64,000 nt of DNA from QHXN01 sp040509515 (GCA_040509515.1 JBEVKV010000166.1:1-64000), one strand, 5' to 3'. Positions 20,629-30,547 are shown, counted from the first letter of the stretch. Notes: generated from the letters alone by a model not told the origin. Made by a program: numbers and translations.

Positions 20629-22461
20629 ATGAAAAAGAGCCGCCTCTTACCCTCGATCTTCGCCCTCCTCGTCTGCCTCTGTTCCGGCGCGCAGGCCGCG
20701 TCGCAGGCCGGGGGGACTAAGCTTCGGGTCGAGTACACGGTGAAGGTCGAGAGCCCGGCCGAGCAGGTCTACCGTGCCACGACCGTCGTCAGAAACGTCA
20801 ACACGCCGCGGCTGCGGCTCGACCTGCCCATGTACCGGCCCGGCATCTACACGACCAACTTTTTCATCAGCAATATCTTCGACATCAAGGTTACGGACGG
20901 GGCCGGCAACCCTCTGATGTTCTTCATGCCGCACAAGCAGACGTGGGAGGTCGAGACCGGCCGCGCCCCGGAGGTCAGGTTCTCTTACAGCTACCGCGCG
21001 CCGGTGCTCTCCGCCAGTCAGGCTTATCTCGACGGCGACCTCGGCTTCTTCACCGGCGTCCACTTCTTCCCGATGGTGCAGAACCGGCGCGACCTCGCCG
21101 CCGCGGTGCGGTTCGAGGTGCCCGCGGGCTGGGCCATCCTCTCGACGTTGAAGGAGACCGGCGACCCGGCGGCCTACACCTCGGCCGACTACGACGCGCT
21201 CGCCGATTCGCAGACGATGGTCGGCCGCTTCGACCTCACGAAGTTCGAGGTGGACGGGCAGCCGCGCTACTTCGCGGCCGCGCCCGTCGGCAAATACTCC
21301 AAAGCCCGCACCGACGAGATGATCGAAATCCTGACCCGCATCGACAAGGTGCAGACGGCCATCTTCGGCGAGCGCCCCTTCGACAAGTACATCTACTTCT
21401 ACATCTTCAAGCAGCGCATCGAAGGCTTGGGCCCCGACGGGCTCAACACGCTCCCCGAGATTCAGTCGATGAACTCGCACCTGCACATCGTCCGCCCGAA
21501 CGACGAAGACTCGCAGCCGGCCCGCCTGCTCGCCTCGGCCAACCATAACTTCTTCCACGCGTGGAACCTGATGCGGATGCGCCCGGCCGAGTACTGGCCG
21601 ATTGATTACTCGCGCGAGGCCGAGTCGCCGCTCCTGTGGCTGGCGGAGGGCGTGACCCGCTACTACATGACCGTCACGCGGCTGCGCGCGCGCTACGGGA
21701 CGCGCGACGACTTCATGATGCGGCTCAACGAGGCCGTCGCCGACATCGAGCGGCGGCCGGCGCGGACTTACCTCTCGCTGGCGAACGCCTCCGTGCTCTC
21801 GGGCGTCCGTTATCAGGGGACGCTCGCGGCGGATTACTCCTACATCATGGGCGGGCACATCGTCGGGGTGCTGCTCGACCTCTCGATCCGGCACGACACG
21901 GACAGCCGCGCCTCGCTCGACGACGTGATGCGACTGCTCTACCAGCAGTCGTACAAGAAGGGACGCGGCTACACGACGGACGACCTGATCCGCGTCGTCA
22001 ATCAGGTCACGGGGCGCGACTACCGCGACTTCTTCAGGCGTCACGTATGGGGGACGGAGGTGCCGCCCTACGACCAGATTTTGGGGTACGCCGGCTACCG
22101 GCTGGAGAAGGTCGTCAACGAGCGCCCGACCCTCGGGCTGGCGCTCGAACAGAAGCCGGAAGGCGTCACGCTGTCGGGCGTGACGCCGGGCTCGTCCGCC
22201 GCCGTCGCGGGCTTAGAGCCCGGCGACGTTCTGTTGAAGCTGGGCGACCTCGACATCGCCAAGAACGGTCTGGCGGGGGTGCGCGAGCTGGTGATGAGCC
22301 GCAAGGGGCAGAAGGTTCCGGTCGCGGTCAGGCGCGGCGCGGAGGTCAAGCAGACCGAGATGATGATCATCGTGTTGCGCGACGTTGACTATAGGGTGCT
22401 CGAAGTGTCGAACTCGACCCCGGAACAGCTCAAGCTCCGCGACGCGTGGCTCAAACAGTGA
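20629..22461 (+). CDS. Exported M61 peptidase-like protein with PDZ domain, catalytic Glu replaced
   Basis: About 610 residues. The N-terminus (MKKSRLLPSIFALLVCL, then AQA) is a clear Sec signal peptide, so it acts in the periplasm or at the envelope. Residues about 30-190 look like the beta-rich M61 N-terminal domain, the central part like the M61 catalytic domain, and about 500-585 like a PDZ domain (GVTPGSSAAVAGLEPGDVL). M61 glycyl aminopeptidases carry HExxH followed by a distant Glu. Here the first motif reads HNFFHAWN: His306 and His310 and the third ligand Glu340 (WLAEGVTRYY) are kept, but the catalytic Glu is Asn307. Zinc binding may persist while classic hydrolysis would be lost or altered. 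A GTG at 20626 directly before the ATG is an alternative start; GAAAGG lies at 20611-20616. It sits between two NRPS genes with short gaps, so it is probably co-transcribed. Its role in the cluster is unknown. Confidence 0.85.
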   Translation: MKKSRLLPSIFALLVCLCSGAQAASQAGGTKLRVEYTVKVESPAEQVYRATTVVRNVNTPRLRLDLPMYRPGIYTTNFFISNIFDIKVTDGAGNPLMFFMPHKQTWEVETGRAPEVRFSYSYRAPVLSASQAYLDGDLGFFTGVHFFPMVQNRRDLAAAVRFEVPAGWAILSTLKETGDPAAYTSADYDALADSQTMVGRFDLTKFEVDGQPRYFAAAPVGKYSKARTDEMIEILTRIDKVQTAIFGERPFDKYIYFYIFKQRIEGLGPDGLNTLPEIQSMNSHLHIVRPNDEDSQPARLLASANHNFFHAWNLMRMRPAEYWPIDYSREAESPLLWLAEGVTRYYMTVTRLRARYGTRDDFMMRLNEAVADIERRPARTYLSLANASVLSGVRYQGTLAADYSYIMGGHIVGVLLDLSIRHDTDSRASLDDVMRLLYQQSYKKGRGYTTDDLIRVVNQVTGRDYRDFFRRHVWGTEVPPYDQILGYAGYRLEKVVNERPTLGLALEQKPEGVTLSGVTPGSSAAVAGLEPGDVLLKLGDLDIAKNGLAGVRELVMSRKGQKVPVAVRRGAEVKQTEMMIIVLRDVDYRVLEVSNSTPEQLKLRDAWLKQ

Positions 22462-22541
22462 CGCGCGGCCCGGACATCGACCCGCCCGCCGGGCGGCGTG
22501 GCCCAAGCCTTCCAGTCGGAAAACTTGCGGGAGACAAGCTC

Positions 22542-24620
22542 ATGGCATTCAGGAAAACACTCGCGGCTTCGCTGCTCGCGGTTCAACTCTTCGCCGCCGC
22601 GCCGGCGCGGGCGGACGAGGGGCTCTGGGGGCTCAACGCCGTGCCGGCCGGGGAGATCGAGAAGCGCCACCACGTCAAGCTCGACGACGCGCTGTTGCAG
22701 CGCCTGCGCCGCGCGACCGTGCGGCTCGCCAACGGCGGGACGGGGGCTTTCGTCTCGGCCGAAGGGCTGCTGCTGACCAACCAGCACGTAGCGCAGGACT
22801 ACGTCCAGAAGATCAGCTCGGCGAAGGATAACTACGTGCGCGACGGCTACCTCGCGCGCGAGCCGGGCGCGGAGCTGAAGCTGCCGGAGATCGAGGTGCG
22901 CGTCCTCGAACGGCAGGAGGACGTGACGGCGCGCGTCAACGGCGCGGTCAAGGAGGGGATGTCGGCGGGCGAGGCGAATAACGCGCGGCGGCGCGAGAGC
23001 GTCCGCATCGTGCAGGAGCGGGACAAGGCCGACGGCCTGACCAGCGACGTGGTCTCGCACTTCAAGGGACTCAGGCACGCGCTCTACTCTTACAAAGTTT
23101 ACAGGGACGTGCGGCTCGCCTTCATCCCGGAGCGCGAGGTCGCCAACTTCGGCGGCGACGAGGACAACTACCGCTTCCCGAGGTACTGGATGGACGCGGC
23201 GCTGCTGCGCGTCTACGAGAACGACAAGCCGCTGCGCACGGAGAGTCATCTCGCGCTGGCCGGCGGGGGCGTGCGAGCGAACGCGCCCGTCATCGTCGCC
23301 GGCTACCCGCTGACGACGGAAAGGTATCTGACCGCCGCGCACCTCGAATACCTGACGCGCACCGAGCTGCCGCTCGTCATCAAGCGCCTCAACAGCCAGC
23401 TCGCCGCGCTCCGCGCCTTCGGCGCGCTGGGCGAGGCCGAGGCGGTGAGCGTCCAGACGCAAATCTTCGACACGCAGAACACGCTCAAGGCGCTGTCGGG
23501 CCGCGTGCAGGGGCTCACGCGCAAGGGCGTCCTCGAACGACGGCGCAAGAGCGAGCAGGCGTGGCGTCAGCAGGTCGCCCGCCAGCCCGGCGGCGAGCGC
23601 TTCGAGCACGCCTTCGCCGCCATCGAAAAGGCCCGCGGGGATTTGAACGCCTACGAGGCCGAGCGGCGTCTGTTCGACGAGACGTGGGGTTTCGAGACGG
23701 GGCTCTTCCGCGCGGCGCGCGAGCACGTACGGCTGGCGCAGGAGAAGGCCAAGCCCCCGCAGGAACGGCTCGCGGGCTTCGACGACGCCTTCCTCGCCCG
23801 CCTCGAAAATCAGGTGGTCTCGGGCGCGCCGAAGAAGAGTAAGTTCGACGAGCTGAGGCTGGCGAGTTCGCTGGCACTTCTGAGGGAGGCGCTGGGCGAC
23901 GCGCACCCGGGCGTGAAGCTGGCGCTGGCCGGGAAGCCGCCCGCCGAGAGGGCCGCCGAGCTGATGTCGCAGACGCGGCTCGACGACGTGGGCTTCCGCA
24001 AGAGTCTGGTCGCGGAAGGCTTGCGCGGGCTGGAGGCGAGCACCGACCCTTTGATCGTCATCGCGCGCTGGGCCGACGCCGAGGCGCTGCGCCTGCGCCG
24101 CCGTTATCAGGCGGAGGTCGTGGAGGTCGAGAACGAAAACTACCCGCTCGTCGAGCAGTCCCTCAACAAGCAGCTCGGCGAGGGGCGCTACCCGGACGCC
24201 AACTTCACGCTGCGGCTCAGCGTCGGGCAGGTGGCGGGCTACTCCGAGGGCAGTAAAAAACTGCCGCCCTTCACCTACCTCGAAGGGCTCTTCCAGAGGG
24301 CGCAGCAGAAGGGCAACAAGTCGCCCTTCCAACTGCCCGAGCGCTGGCTCTCGAAGCGCGCGGAACTCAAGCCTGAGACGCCCTTCAACTTCGTCACCAC
24401 CAACGACGTGGTCGGCGGCAGCAGCGGCTCGCCCGTCGTCAACGAGCGCGGCGAGCTGGTCGGCATCGTCTTCGACTCGAACGAGCACGCCCTCGTCGGG
24501 CGGTACCTGTACGACGGCGAGCGCGGGCGCGCCATCGTTCTGGACGTGCGCGCGCTGCTCGCCGCGCTGCGGCAGGTGTACGGGGCCGGGCCGCTGCTGG
24601 CCGAGCTTGGGCGCGGCTGA
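22542..24620 (+). CDS. S46 family dipeptidyl-peptidase (DPP7/DPP11-like)
   Basis: A 692-residue exported serine exopeptidase. The N-terminus (MAFRKTLAASLLAVQLFAAAPARA) is a signal peptide. Catalytic signatures of family S46 are in order: His82 in TNQHV, Asp in the FGGDEDN motif near 206-208, and Ser628 in GSSGSPV. The residue 18 after the catalytic Ser sets specificity in characterised members (Gly in DPP7, Arg in DPP11); here it is Ser646 in FDSN, so P1 preference cannot be read directly. I chose ATG 22542 because GGGAGA at 22529-22534 precedes it and because it gives the signal peptide; an in-frame start at 22446 would overlap the previous gene. The family removes N-terminal dipeptides in the periplasm. 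Its place between NRPS genes could mean product processing, self-protection or nutrient recovery; none can be shown here. Confidence 0.88.
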   Translation: MAFRKTLAASLLAVQLFAAAPARADEGLWGLNAVPAGEIEKRHHVKLDDALLQRLRRATVRLANGGTGAFVSAEGLLLTNQHVAQDYVQKISSAKDNYVRDGYLAREPGAELKLPEIEVRVLERQEDVTARVNGAVKEGMSAGEANNARRRESVRIVQERDKADGLTSDVVSHFKGLRHALYSYKVYRDVRLAFIPEREVANFGGDEDNYRFPRYWMDAALLRVYENDKPLRTESHLALAGGGVRANAPVIVAGYPLTTERYLTAAHLEYLTRTELPLVIKRLNSQLAALRAFGALGEAEAVSVQTQIFDTQNTLKALSGRVQGLTRKGVLERRRKSEQAWRQQVARQPGGERFEHAFAAIEKARGDLNAYEAERRLFDETWGFETGLFRAAREHVRLAQEKAKPPQERLAGFDDAFLARLENQVVSGAPKKSKFDELRLASSLALLREALGDAHPGVKLALAGKPPAERAAELMSQTRLDDVGFRKSLVAEGLRGLEASTDPLIVIARWADAEALRLRRRYQAEVVEVENENYPLVEQSLNKQLGEGRYPDANFTLRLSVGQVAGYSEGSKKLPPFTYLEGLFQRAQQKGNKSPFQLPERWLSKRAELKPETPFNFVTTNDVVGGSSGSPVVNERGELVGIVFDSNEHALVGRYLYDGERGRAIVLDVRALLAALRQVYGAGPLLAELGRG

Positions 24621-24676
24621 AGATTCTTATCAAGGGGCCTGTCGCCCGAGACCCGGGGACATGCGGAGACGCGAGT

Positions 24677-27600
24677 ATGAGTGCGGCGAATCAGGAAACG
24701 ATGGTGTACGACCCCGAATTAATCGAGGAGAAGCTCTACTGGCTGGAGAAGCTGTCGGGGGAGCTTGAGGAGACCTTTCTGCCTCTGGACTACCCGCGCC
24801 ACCCGATCTATCTGGGCGCGGTCGGGAGCCTGCGCGCGGAACTGCCCGGCGCGCTCTACGCGCGGCTCAAAGCTCTGACCAAAGGCTCGCCCTCCCTGCT
24901 CTACGTCACGCTGCTCGCGGCCTACAAGGTTTGTCTCTTCAAATATTCCGGGCGGAGGAGAATCCCCGTCGGCAGCCCGGCCGCGCTCGAAGGCGATTCG
25001 ACGGAGGCCGTGACGCCGAACGTGCTCGTCATCGTCGACGAGCTAGACCCGCGTGCGAGCTTCGGGCAACTCCTCGTGCAAGTCCGCGCCAACCTCGCGG
25101 AGGCTTACCGGAGACAGAGATACCCTTTCGGCTCGCTCGTCGCCGACCTGAAGCGCGAGGGCACGCTGGAGAGGTCGCCGTTCTTCGACAGCGCGCTGCG
25201 GCTCGAAGGCATCCACGCGCCGCTGCCCGAGCTGCGTAACGACCTGACCTTACAGTTTGAAGAGACGGGCGAGGGTCTGAGCGTCACGGCGCTCTACAAC
25301 CAGCAGCTCTTCGAGACGGAGTCGGTCGAGCGTCTCGTCGGCCACCTCCAGAGGGTTCTGGAACAGGCCGCGGAGCAGCCGGGCGTCGCCGTCTCGCGGC
25401 TGGCGCTGCTCACGCCGGCCGAGCGCGAGCGGATGCTCGTCGAATGGAACCGGACGGCCGACGCCCGCACCTCTTCGAGCCTGTTCCCGCAGCTCTTCGA
25501 GGCACAGGTCGAGCGCACCCCCGAAGCGCACGCCGTCTCCTACGGCGAGGTGCGGCTGACTTACGCTGCGCTGAACGAGAGGGCGAACCGGCTGGCGCAC
25601 TACCTGCGCGCGCGGGGCGTCGGGCCGGAGGTCAACGTCGGGCTGCTGCTTGAGCGGTCGCCGGAGATGCTGGTCGCCGTCGTCGCCGTCATGAAAGCGG
25701 GCGGCGCGTACGTCCCGCTCGATCCGCAGTCGCCGCCGGCGCGGCTGTCGGACGTGCTGGAGGACGCGCGCGTCGAACTGCTCCTCACACAGCAGAGTTT
25801 GCGCGAGCGCGTGCCGCAGGGGCTCGACGGCGTGCTGTGTCTCGACGCGGACGCGGGGCAGTTCGCGCGCGAGAGCGTGGAGAACCCGGAGCCCGTGACG
25901 GGCCCGGACAATCTGGCCTACATGATCTACACGTCGGGCTCGACGGGTCGGCCGAAGGGCGTGATGGTGACGCAAGGCGGGCTGCTCAACTACCTCCTCT
26001 GGGCGCAGCAGGCGTACCCGGTGGCGGGCGGCGAGGCGACGCTCGTCCACACGCCGCTGAGCTTCGACCTGACGGTGACGAGTCTGTTCCCGGCGCTCAT
26101 CTCCGGCGTAAGGGTCGAGCTGGTTCCCGAGCTGCCCGGCGTGGACGGCCTGCTCGAAGCCCTCTCGTCCCCGCGCCGCTACAGCTTAATCAAGCTCACG
26201 CCCTCGCACCTGCAACTGCTCAACCGGCAGGTCGCGGAGCGGCGCGTGACGGCGCAGTGCTGCGCGCTGGTCGTCGGCGGCGAGGCGCTCACGGGCGAGA
26301 TGGTCGAGCCGTGGCAGCGCGAGTTCCCGCAGACGCAAATCTTCAACGAGTACGGCCCGACCGAGACGGTCGTCGGCTGCTGCGTCCACGAAGTCTCGTT
26401 CGCGCAGGCGGCCGACGGGCCGGTGCCCATCGGACGCCCCATCGCCGACACGCGGCTCTACGTCCTCGACGAGTTCGGCGACCCCGTGCCGGTCGGCGTG
26501 GCGGGCGAACTCTACATCGGCGGGGCCGGGCTGGCTCACGGCTACTGGCGGCGTCCCGGTCTGACGGCGGTCAGCTTCGTCCCCGACGCGGTGAGCGGGC
26601 TGGAGGGCGCGCGTCTGTACCGGACGGGCGACCGCGCGCGCTATCTGCCCGACGGCCAGCTCGTCTATCTGGGTCGCGCCGATACACAGCTCAAGCTGCG
26701 CGGCTTCCGCGTCGAGCCGGGCGAAATCGAATATCACCTGCGGCAGTCGGCGGGCGTCGGCGAAGCCTGCGTCGCGCTGAGGAAAGACCAGCACGGGCAG
26801 GACAGGCTGGTCGCCTACGTCGTCGCGGACGAGGGGCAGGCCGCCCCGTCGATGCGCGAGCTGCGGCAGTTCTTACAGACGCGGCTGCCCGCGTACATGA
26901 TACCGGCCAAGCTCGTGTCCTGCGCGAGCCTGCCGCTGACGACGCACGGGAAAGTCGACACGCGCGCCCTGCCCGAGCCCGACTGGGGCGAGGCGGTCTA
27001 CGGCGGGGAACAGTCGGCCAACCCGACCGAAGAATTGCTGCTCGGCATCTGGCACGATGTGCTTGAAGTCGATGACATCGGCCTCGACGACAGCTTCTTC
27101 GACATGGGCGGGCACTCGCTGCTGGCGACGCAGGTGATGTCGCGCGTGCACGAGGTGTGGGGCGTCGAGATCGAACTGCGGACGCTGTTCGAGCAGCCGA
27201 CCATCCGCCAGCTCGGGCAGTGGCTCGACGAGCGCCCCGGCCGACGCGGCGAGAAGTCTTCGCTGCCCCCGATTGAGCCGCGCCGGCAGACGGGCGGCGG
27301 CGCGCCGCTCTCGTACGGACAATACCGCCTCTGGTTCCTCGAACAGCTCGCGCCCGGCGGCTCGCTCTACAACGTCCAGCTCGCCATCCGCCTTCACGGC
27401 CCGCTGCGTCCGGAGGCGCTGGAGTGGAGCCTGAACCGCATCGTCGAGCGCCACGAGGTTCTGCGCTCGCGCTTCGTGCTGGAGGAGGCGGGGCCCGTTC
27501 AGGTCGTCGAGGAGGTGCGGCCGCTCGGCTTGCAGTTGGAGGACGTGAGCGCACTCGACGCGGAGACGGCGGAGGCGGCGGCCGTCGAAGCCGTCGGCCG

Positions 27601-30547
27601 CGAGGCCCGGCGCGGCTTCGACTTGCAGGGCGGGCAGTTGCTCCGCGCGCTGGCCGTGCGCTTCTCCGACGAAGACCACCTCGTCTGCCTCACGATGCAC
27701 CACATCGTCTGCGACGGCTGGTCGACGGCCATCTTCGTTAGCGAAGTCAATCAACTCTACACGGCTTACGTGCGCGGCGAGGCCGCGCCGCTCGCGGAGT
27801 TGCCGATTCAGTATGCCGACTACGCCGCGTGGCAGCGCGAGTGGCTGAGCGGTGAGCGCCTGACCACGGAACTCGACTACTGGCGTCGCCAACTGGCCGA
27901 CGCGCCCGCGCGCCTTGAGCTGCCGACCGACCGGCCGCGTCCGGCCGTCCAGACGACGCGCGGCGCCGTGGTGCGCGAGGTGTGGGACGCCGGCCTCGTG
28001 CAGTCCGCGCGCGAGCTGAGCCAACGGCACGGCTCGACGCAGTTCATGACGCTGCTGACCGTCCTCAAAATCCTCCTCTACCGCTACAGCGGTCAGGAAG
28101 ACATCGTCGTCGGCAGCCCCATCGCCGGGCGGACGCGCCGCGAGACCGAAAACCTCATCGGCTTCTTCATCAACACGCTGGCGCTGCGCAGCCGCGTCGG
28201 CGCGGGGGCGAGCTTCGCGGAGCTGGTGCGGCAGGAGCGTGAAGTGTGTCTCGGCGCTTACGCGCATCAGGACGTGCCCTTCGAGAAGCTGGTCGAGGAA
28301 CTGAACCCGGGACGCGAGCTGAGCCACGCCCCCATCTTTCAGGTGATGCTCACGCTGCACAACATGCCCATCGGGACGCTGGAGATGGCCGACCTCACCT
28401 TCAGTCCCGTGGACATCCCCGTTCAGGGGGCGAAGTACGACCTGACCGTCCGGCTGGTCGAAGTCGGCAGCGCGATGACCTGCTCGGTGGAGTACAACGC
28501 CGACCTCTTTGAAGAACAGACAATCGAAAGGTTGACGAGACATTTCCGCCGCGTGCTCGGTTCGGTCGTCGCGGAGCCCGACGCCCCCGTCTCACGCCTG
28601 CCCCTGCTCGACGAGGGCGAGCGCAGCCAAATCCTCTTCGACTGGAACCGGACGGCCGCAGACTATCCGCGACACACCTCCATCCAGCATCTCTTCGAGG
28701 AGCAGGCGCGGCGCAGACCCGACGCCGTCGCCGTCAGGTTCGGCGGGCAGAGCCTGACCTATCAGGAATTGAACGCGCGCGCCGACAGGCTGGCTTCGGA
28801 GCTGGCGGCGTACGGCGTCGGCCCGGAAGTCAGGGTCGGTCTGCTCGTCGAGCGCTCGCTGGAGATGGCGGTCGGCCTCGTCGCCATCCTCAAGGCCGGC
28901 GGCGTCTACGTCCCGCTCGACCCGCAGTACCCGCGCGAGCGCCTCGCGTTCATGGCGCGCGACGCCGGCCTCGCGCTGACGCTGACGCAGGAAAAGCTGT
29001 CGGCCGACCTCACGCAGCAGGGGGCGCGCTGGCTGGCGATTGATATGGAGCGTGCGCCCGGCCCCGAGTCCCCGACACACGATCCCGCGCCGCCGCTCGC
29101 GGGCGACAATCTGGCGTACATGATCTACACGTCGGGCTCGACGGGGCAGCCGAAGGGCGTGATGGTCTCGCACCGCAATCTGGTGCACTCGACGGCGGCG
29201 CGCGACCTCTTCTACCGCGAGCCGGTCAAGTCGTTCCTGCTGCTCTCGTCCTTCGCCTTCGACAGCTCGGTGGCCGGCATCTTCTGGACGCTCGGCGGCG
29301 GCGGGACGCTGGTGCTGCCGTCGCGCGACTTCGAGCGCGACCTCGCGGGTCTGACCGGCCTCATACAGGAGCAGGAAGTCACGCACATGCTCTGCCTGCC
29401 GTCGCTCTACTCCTTCCTCCTGCAGCAGCCGGAGGTCGAGCGGCTGCGCACGCTTGAGACGGTCATCGTCGCGGGCGAGGCTTGCCCGCCCGCGCTCGTC
29501 GCGCGCCACGGCGAGCTGCTGCCGCGCGCGAAGCTGTTCAACGAGTACGGCCCGACCGAGGCGACGGTGTGGAGCAGCGCCCTTGAGCTTGACGGCGGCG
29601 CGGAGCGCGCCACCGTGCCCATCGGCCGGCCGATACCGAACGGACAGCTTTACATCCTCGACGAGCACGGCGAGGTCGCGCCCGTCGGGGTGGCGGGTGA
29701 AATCTACATCGGCGGCGGGGGCGTCGCGCGCGGCTACCACCTGCGCCCCGGTTTAACGGCCGGCAAGTTCGTCCCGCACCCCTTCGGCCGCGAGCCCGGC
29801 GCGAGGCTCTACCGCAGCGGCGACCTCGGGCGCTTTCTCGCCGACGGCAACGTCGAGTTCCTCGGCCGCGCCGACAACCAGCTCAAGCTCAGGGGCTACC
29901 GCATCGAGTTGGGCGAGATCGAGTCCACGCTGGCGGCGCACCCGTCGGTCGCCGCGGCGGGCGTCATCAGCCGCGAGGACGAGCCGGGCAACGCGCGTCT
30001 CGTCGCCTATTACGTCGCGGCGGGCGAAGACGGCGCGGCCTCGCCCGGCGAGCTGCGCGCGTACCTGCGCGAGCGTCTGCCCGACTACATGGTGCCGTCC
30101 GTCCTGATGCCCGTGCCGGCGCTGCCGCGCACGCCGAACGGGAAATTAGACCGGCGCGCGCTGCCCGAGCCGACCGTCGGGCGCGAGGTGTTGGCGACCG
30201 ACTTCGCGCCCCCCGCCAACCGGCTTGAGTCTCTCATCGCAGAGACGTGGTCTGAGTTGCTACAGGTCAAAGAGGTCGGCGCCAACGACAACTTCTTCGA
30301 GCTGGGCGGCCACTCGTTCCTCATCATTCGCGTCCACGACAGGCTGCAAAAGAGCCTCGCGCGCACGTTCCCGCTTATCAGCGTCTTCGAGCACCCGACG
30401 GTGCGGGCCCTCGCGCGCTTCCTACAGGACAAGGCCGCGCCCGAGGAGCCGTCGGAGCTTCCCGAAGAATGGGCGAGCAGGCGCAAAGACGCACTCAGGC
30501 GTCGCCGTCAGAGCCAGCGCGACGGCCTCGGCTCGGGTCTCGAATGA
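24677..30547 (+). CDS. NRPS, half-C-A-T-C-A-T
   Basis: A 1956-residue NRPS. Residues about 1-250 align only with the C-terminal lobe of a condensation domain: there is no HHxxxDG motif, but late C-type motifs remain (RQRYPFGSL, then LERSPFFDS). A1 (270-765) gives pocket code DLTKVGEVG, a good match to Asn, with Asp possible; T1 Ser is near 813. C2 (870-1315) is LCL-like with HHIVCDGWS near 1009. A2 (1337-1835) gives DSALIAEVW, which I cannot assign; T2 has GGHSFLIIR near 1877. The complete C at the end of the NRPS at 12689 may supply condensation for the Asn module, the half-C acting as a structural platform. The Asn module is a candidate target for the neighbouring TauD oxygenases. The stop overlaps the start of the next gene by four bases (ATGA). 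Confidence 0.93.
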   Translation: MSAANQETMVYDPELIEEKLYWLEKLSGELEETFLPLDYPRHPIYLGAVGSLRAELPGALYARLKALTKGSPSLLYVTLLAAYKVCLFKYSGRRRIPVGSPAALEGDSTEAVTPNVLVIVDELDPRASFGQLLVQVRANLAEAYRRQRYPFGSLVADLKREGTLERSPFFDSALRLEGIHAPLPELRNDLTLQFEETGEGLSVTALYNQQLFETESVERLVGHLQRVLEQAAEQPGVAVSRLALLTPAERERMLVEWNRTADARTSSSLFPQLFEAQVERTPEAHAVSYGEVRLTYAALNERANRLAHYLRARGVGPEVNVGLLLERSPEMLVAVVAVMKAGGAYVPLDPQSPPARLSDVLEDARVELLLTQQSLRERVPQGLDGVLCLDADAGQFARESVENPEPVTGPDNLAYMIYTSGSTGRPKGVMVTQGGLLNYLLWAQQAYPVAGGEATLVHTPLSFDLTVTSLFPALISGVRVELVPELPGVDGLLEALSSPRRYSLIKLTPSHLQLLNRQVAERRVTAQCCALVVGGEALTGEMVEPWQREFPQTQIFNEYGPTETVVGCCVHEVSFAQAADGPVPIGRPIADTRLYVLDEFGDPVPVGVAGELYIGGAGLAHGYWRRPGLTAVSFVPDAVSGLEGARLYRTGDRARYLPDGQLVYLGRADTQLKLRGFRVEPGEIEYHLRQSAGVGEACVALRKDQHGQDRLVAYVVADEGQAAPSMRELRQFLQTRLPAYMIPAKLVSCASLPLTTHGKVDTRALPEPDWGEAVYGGEQSANPTEELLLGIWHDVLEVDDIGLDDSFFDMGGHSLLATQVMSRVHEVWGVEIELRTLFEQPTIRQLGQWLDERPGRRGEKSSLPPIEPRRQTGGGAPLSYGQYRLWFLEQLAPGGSLYNVQLAIRLHGPLRPEALEWSLNRIVERHEVLRSRFVLEEAGPVQVVEEVRPLGLQLEDVSALDAETAEAAAVEAVGREARRGFDLQGGQLLRALAVRFSDEDHLVCLTMHHIVCDGWSTAIFVSEVNQLYTAYVRGEAAPLAELPIQYADYAAWQREWLSGERLTTELDYWRRQLADAPARLELPTDRPRPAVQTTRGAVVREVWDAGLVQSARELSQRHGSTQFMTLLTVLKILLYRYSGQEDIVVGSPIAGRTRRETENLIGFFINTLALRSRVGAGASFAELVRQEREVCLGAYAHQDVPFEKLVEELNPGRELSHAPIFQVMLTLHNMPIGTLEMADLTFSPVDIPVQGAKYDLTVRLVEVGSAMTCSVEYNADLFEEQTIERLTRHFRRVLGSVVAEPDAPVSRLPLLDEGERSQILFDWNRTAADYPRHTSIQHLFEEQARRRPDAVAVRFGGQSLTYQELNARADRLASELAAYGVGPEVRVGLLVERSLEMAVGLVAILKAGGVYVPLDPQYPRERLAFMARDAGLALTLTQEKLSADLTQQGARWLAIDMERAPGPESPTHDPAPPLAGDNLAYMIYTSGSTGQPKGVMVSHRNLVHSTAARDLFYREPVKSFLLLSSFAFDSSVAGIFWTLGGGGTLVLPSRDFERDLAGLTGLIQEQEVTHMLCLPSLYSFLLQQPEVERLRTLETVIVAGEACPPALVARHGELLPRAKLFNEYGPTEATVWSSALELDGGAERATVPIGRPIPNGQLYILDEHGEVAPVGVAGEIYIGGGGVARGYHLRPGLTAGKFVPHPFGREPGARLYRSGDLGRFLADGNVEFLGRADNQLKLRGYRIELGEIESTLAAHPSVAAAGVISREDEPGNARLVAYYVAAGEDGAASPGELRAYLRERLPDYMVPSVLMPVPALPRTPNGKLDRRALPEPTVGREVLATDFAPPANRLESLIAETWSELLQVKEVGANDNFFELGGHSFLIIRVHDRLQKSLARTFPLISVFEHPTVRALARFLQDKAAPEEPSELPEEWASRRKDALRRRRQSQRDGLGSGLE

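Noticed and set aside
22446..22541. Upstream in-frame extension of the S46 peptidase gene
   Set aside because: It would overlap the M61 gene and place 32 non-homologous residues before the signal peptide; ATG 22542 has a ribosome site.
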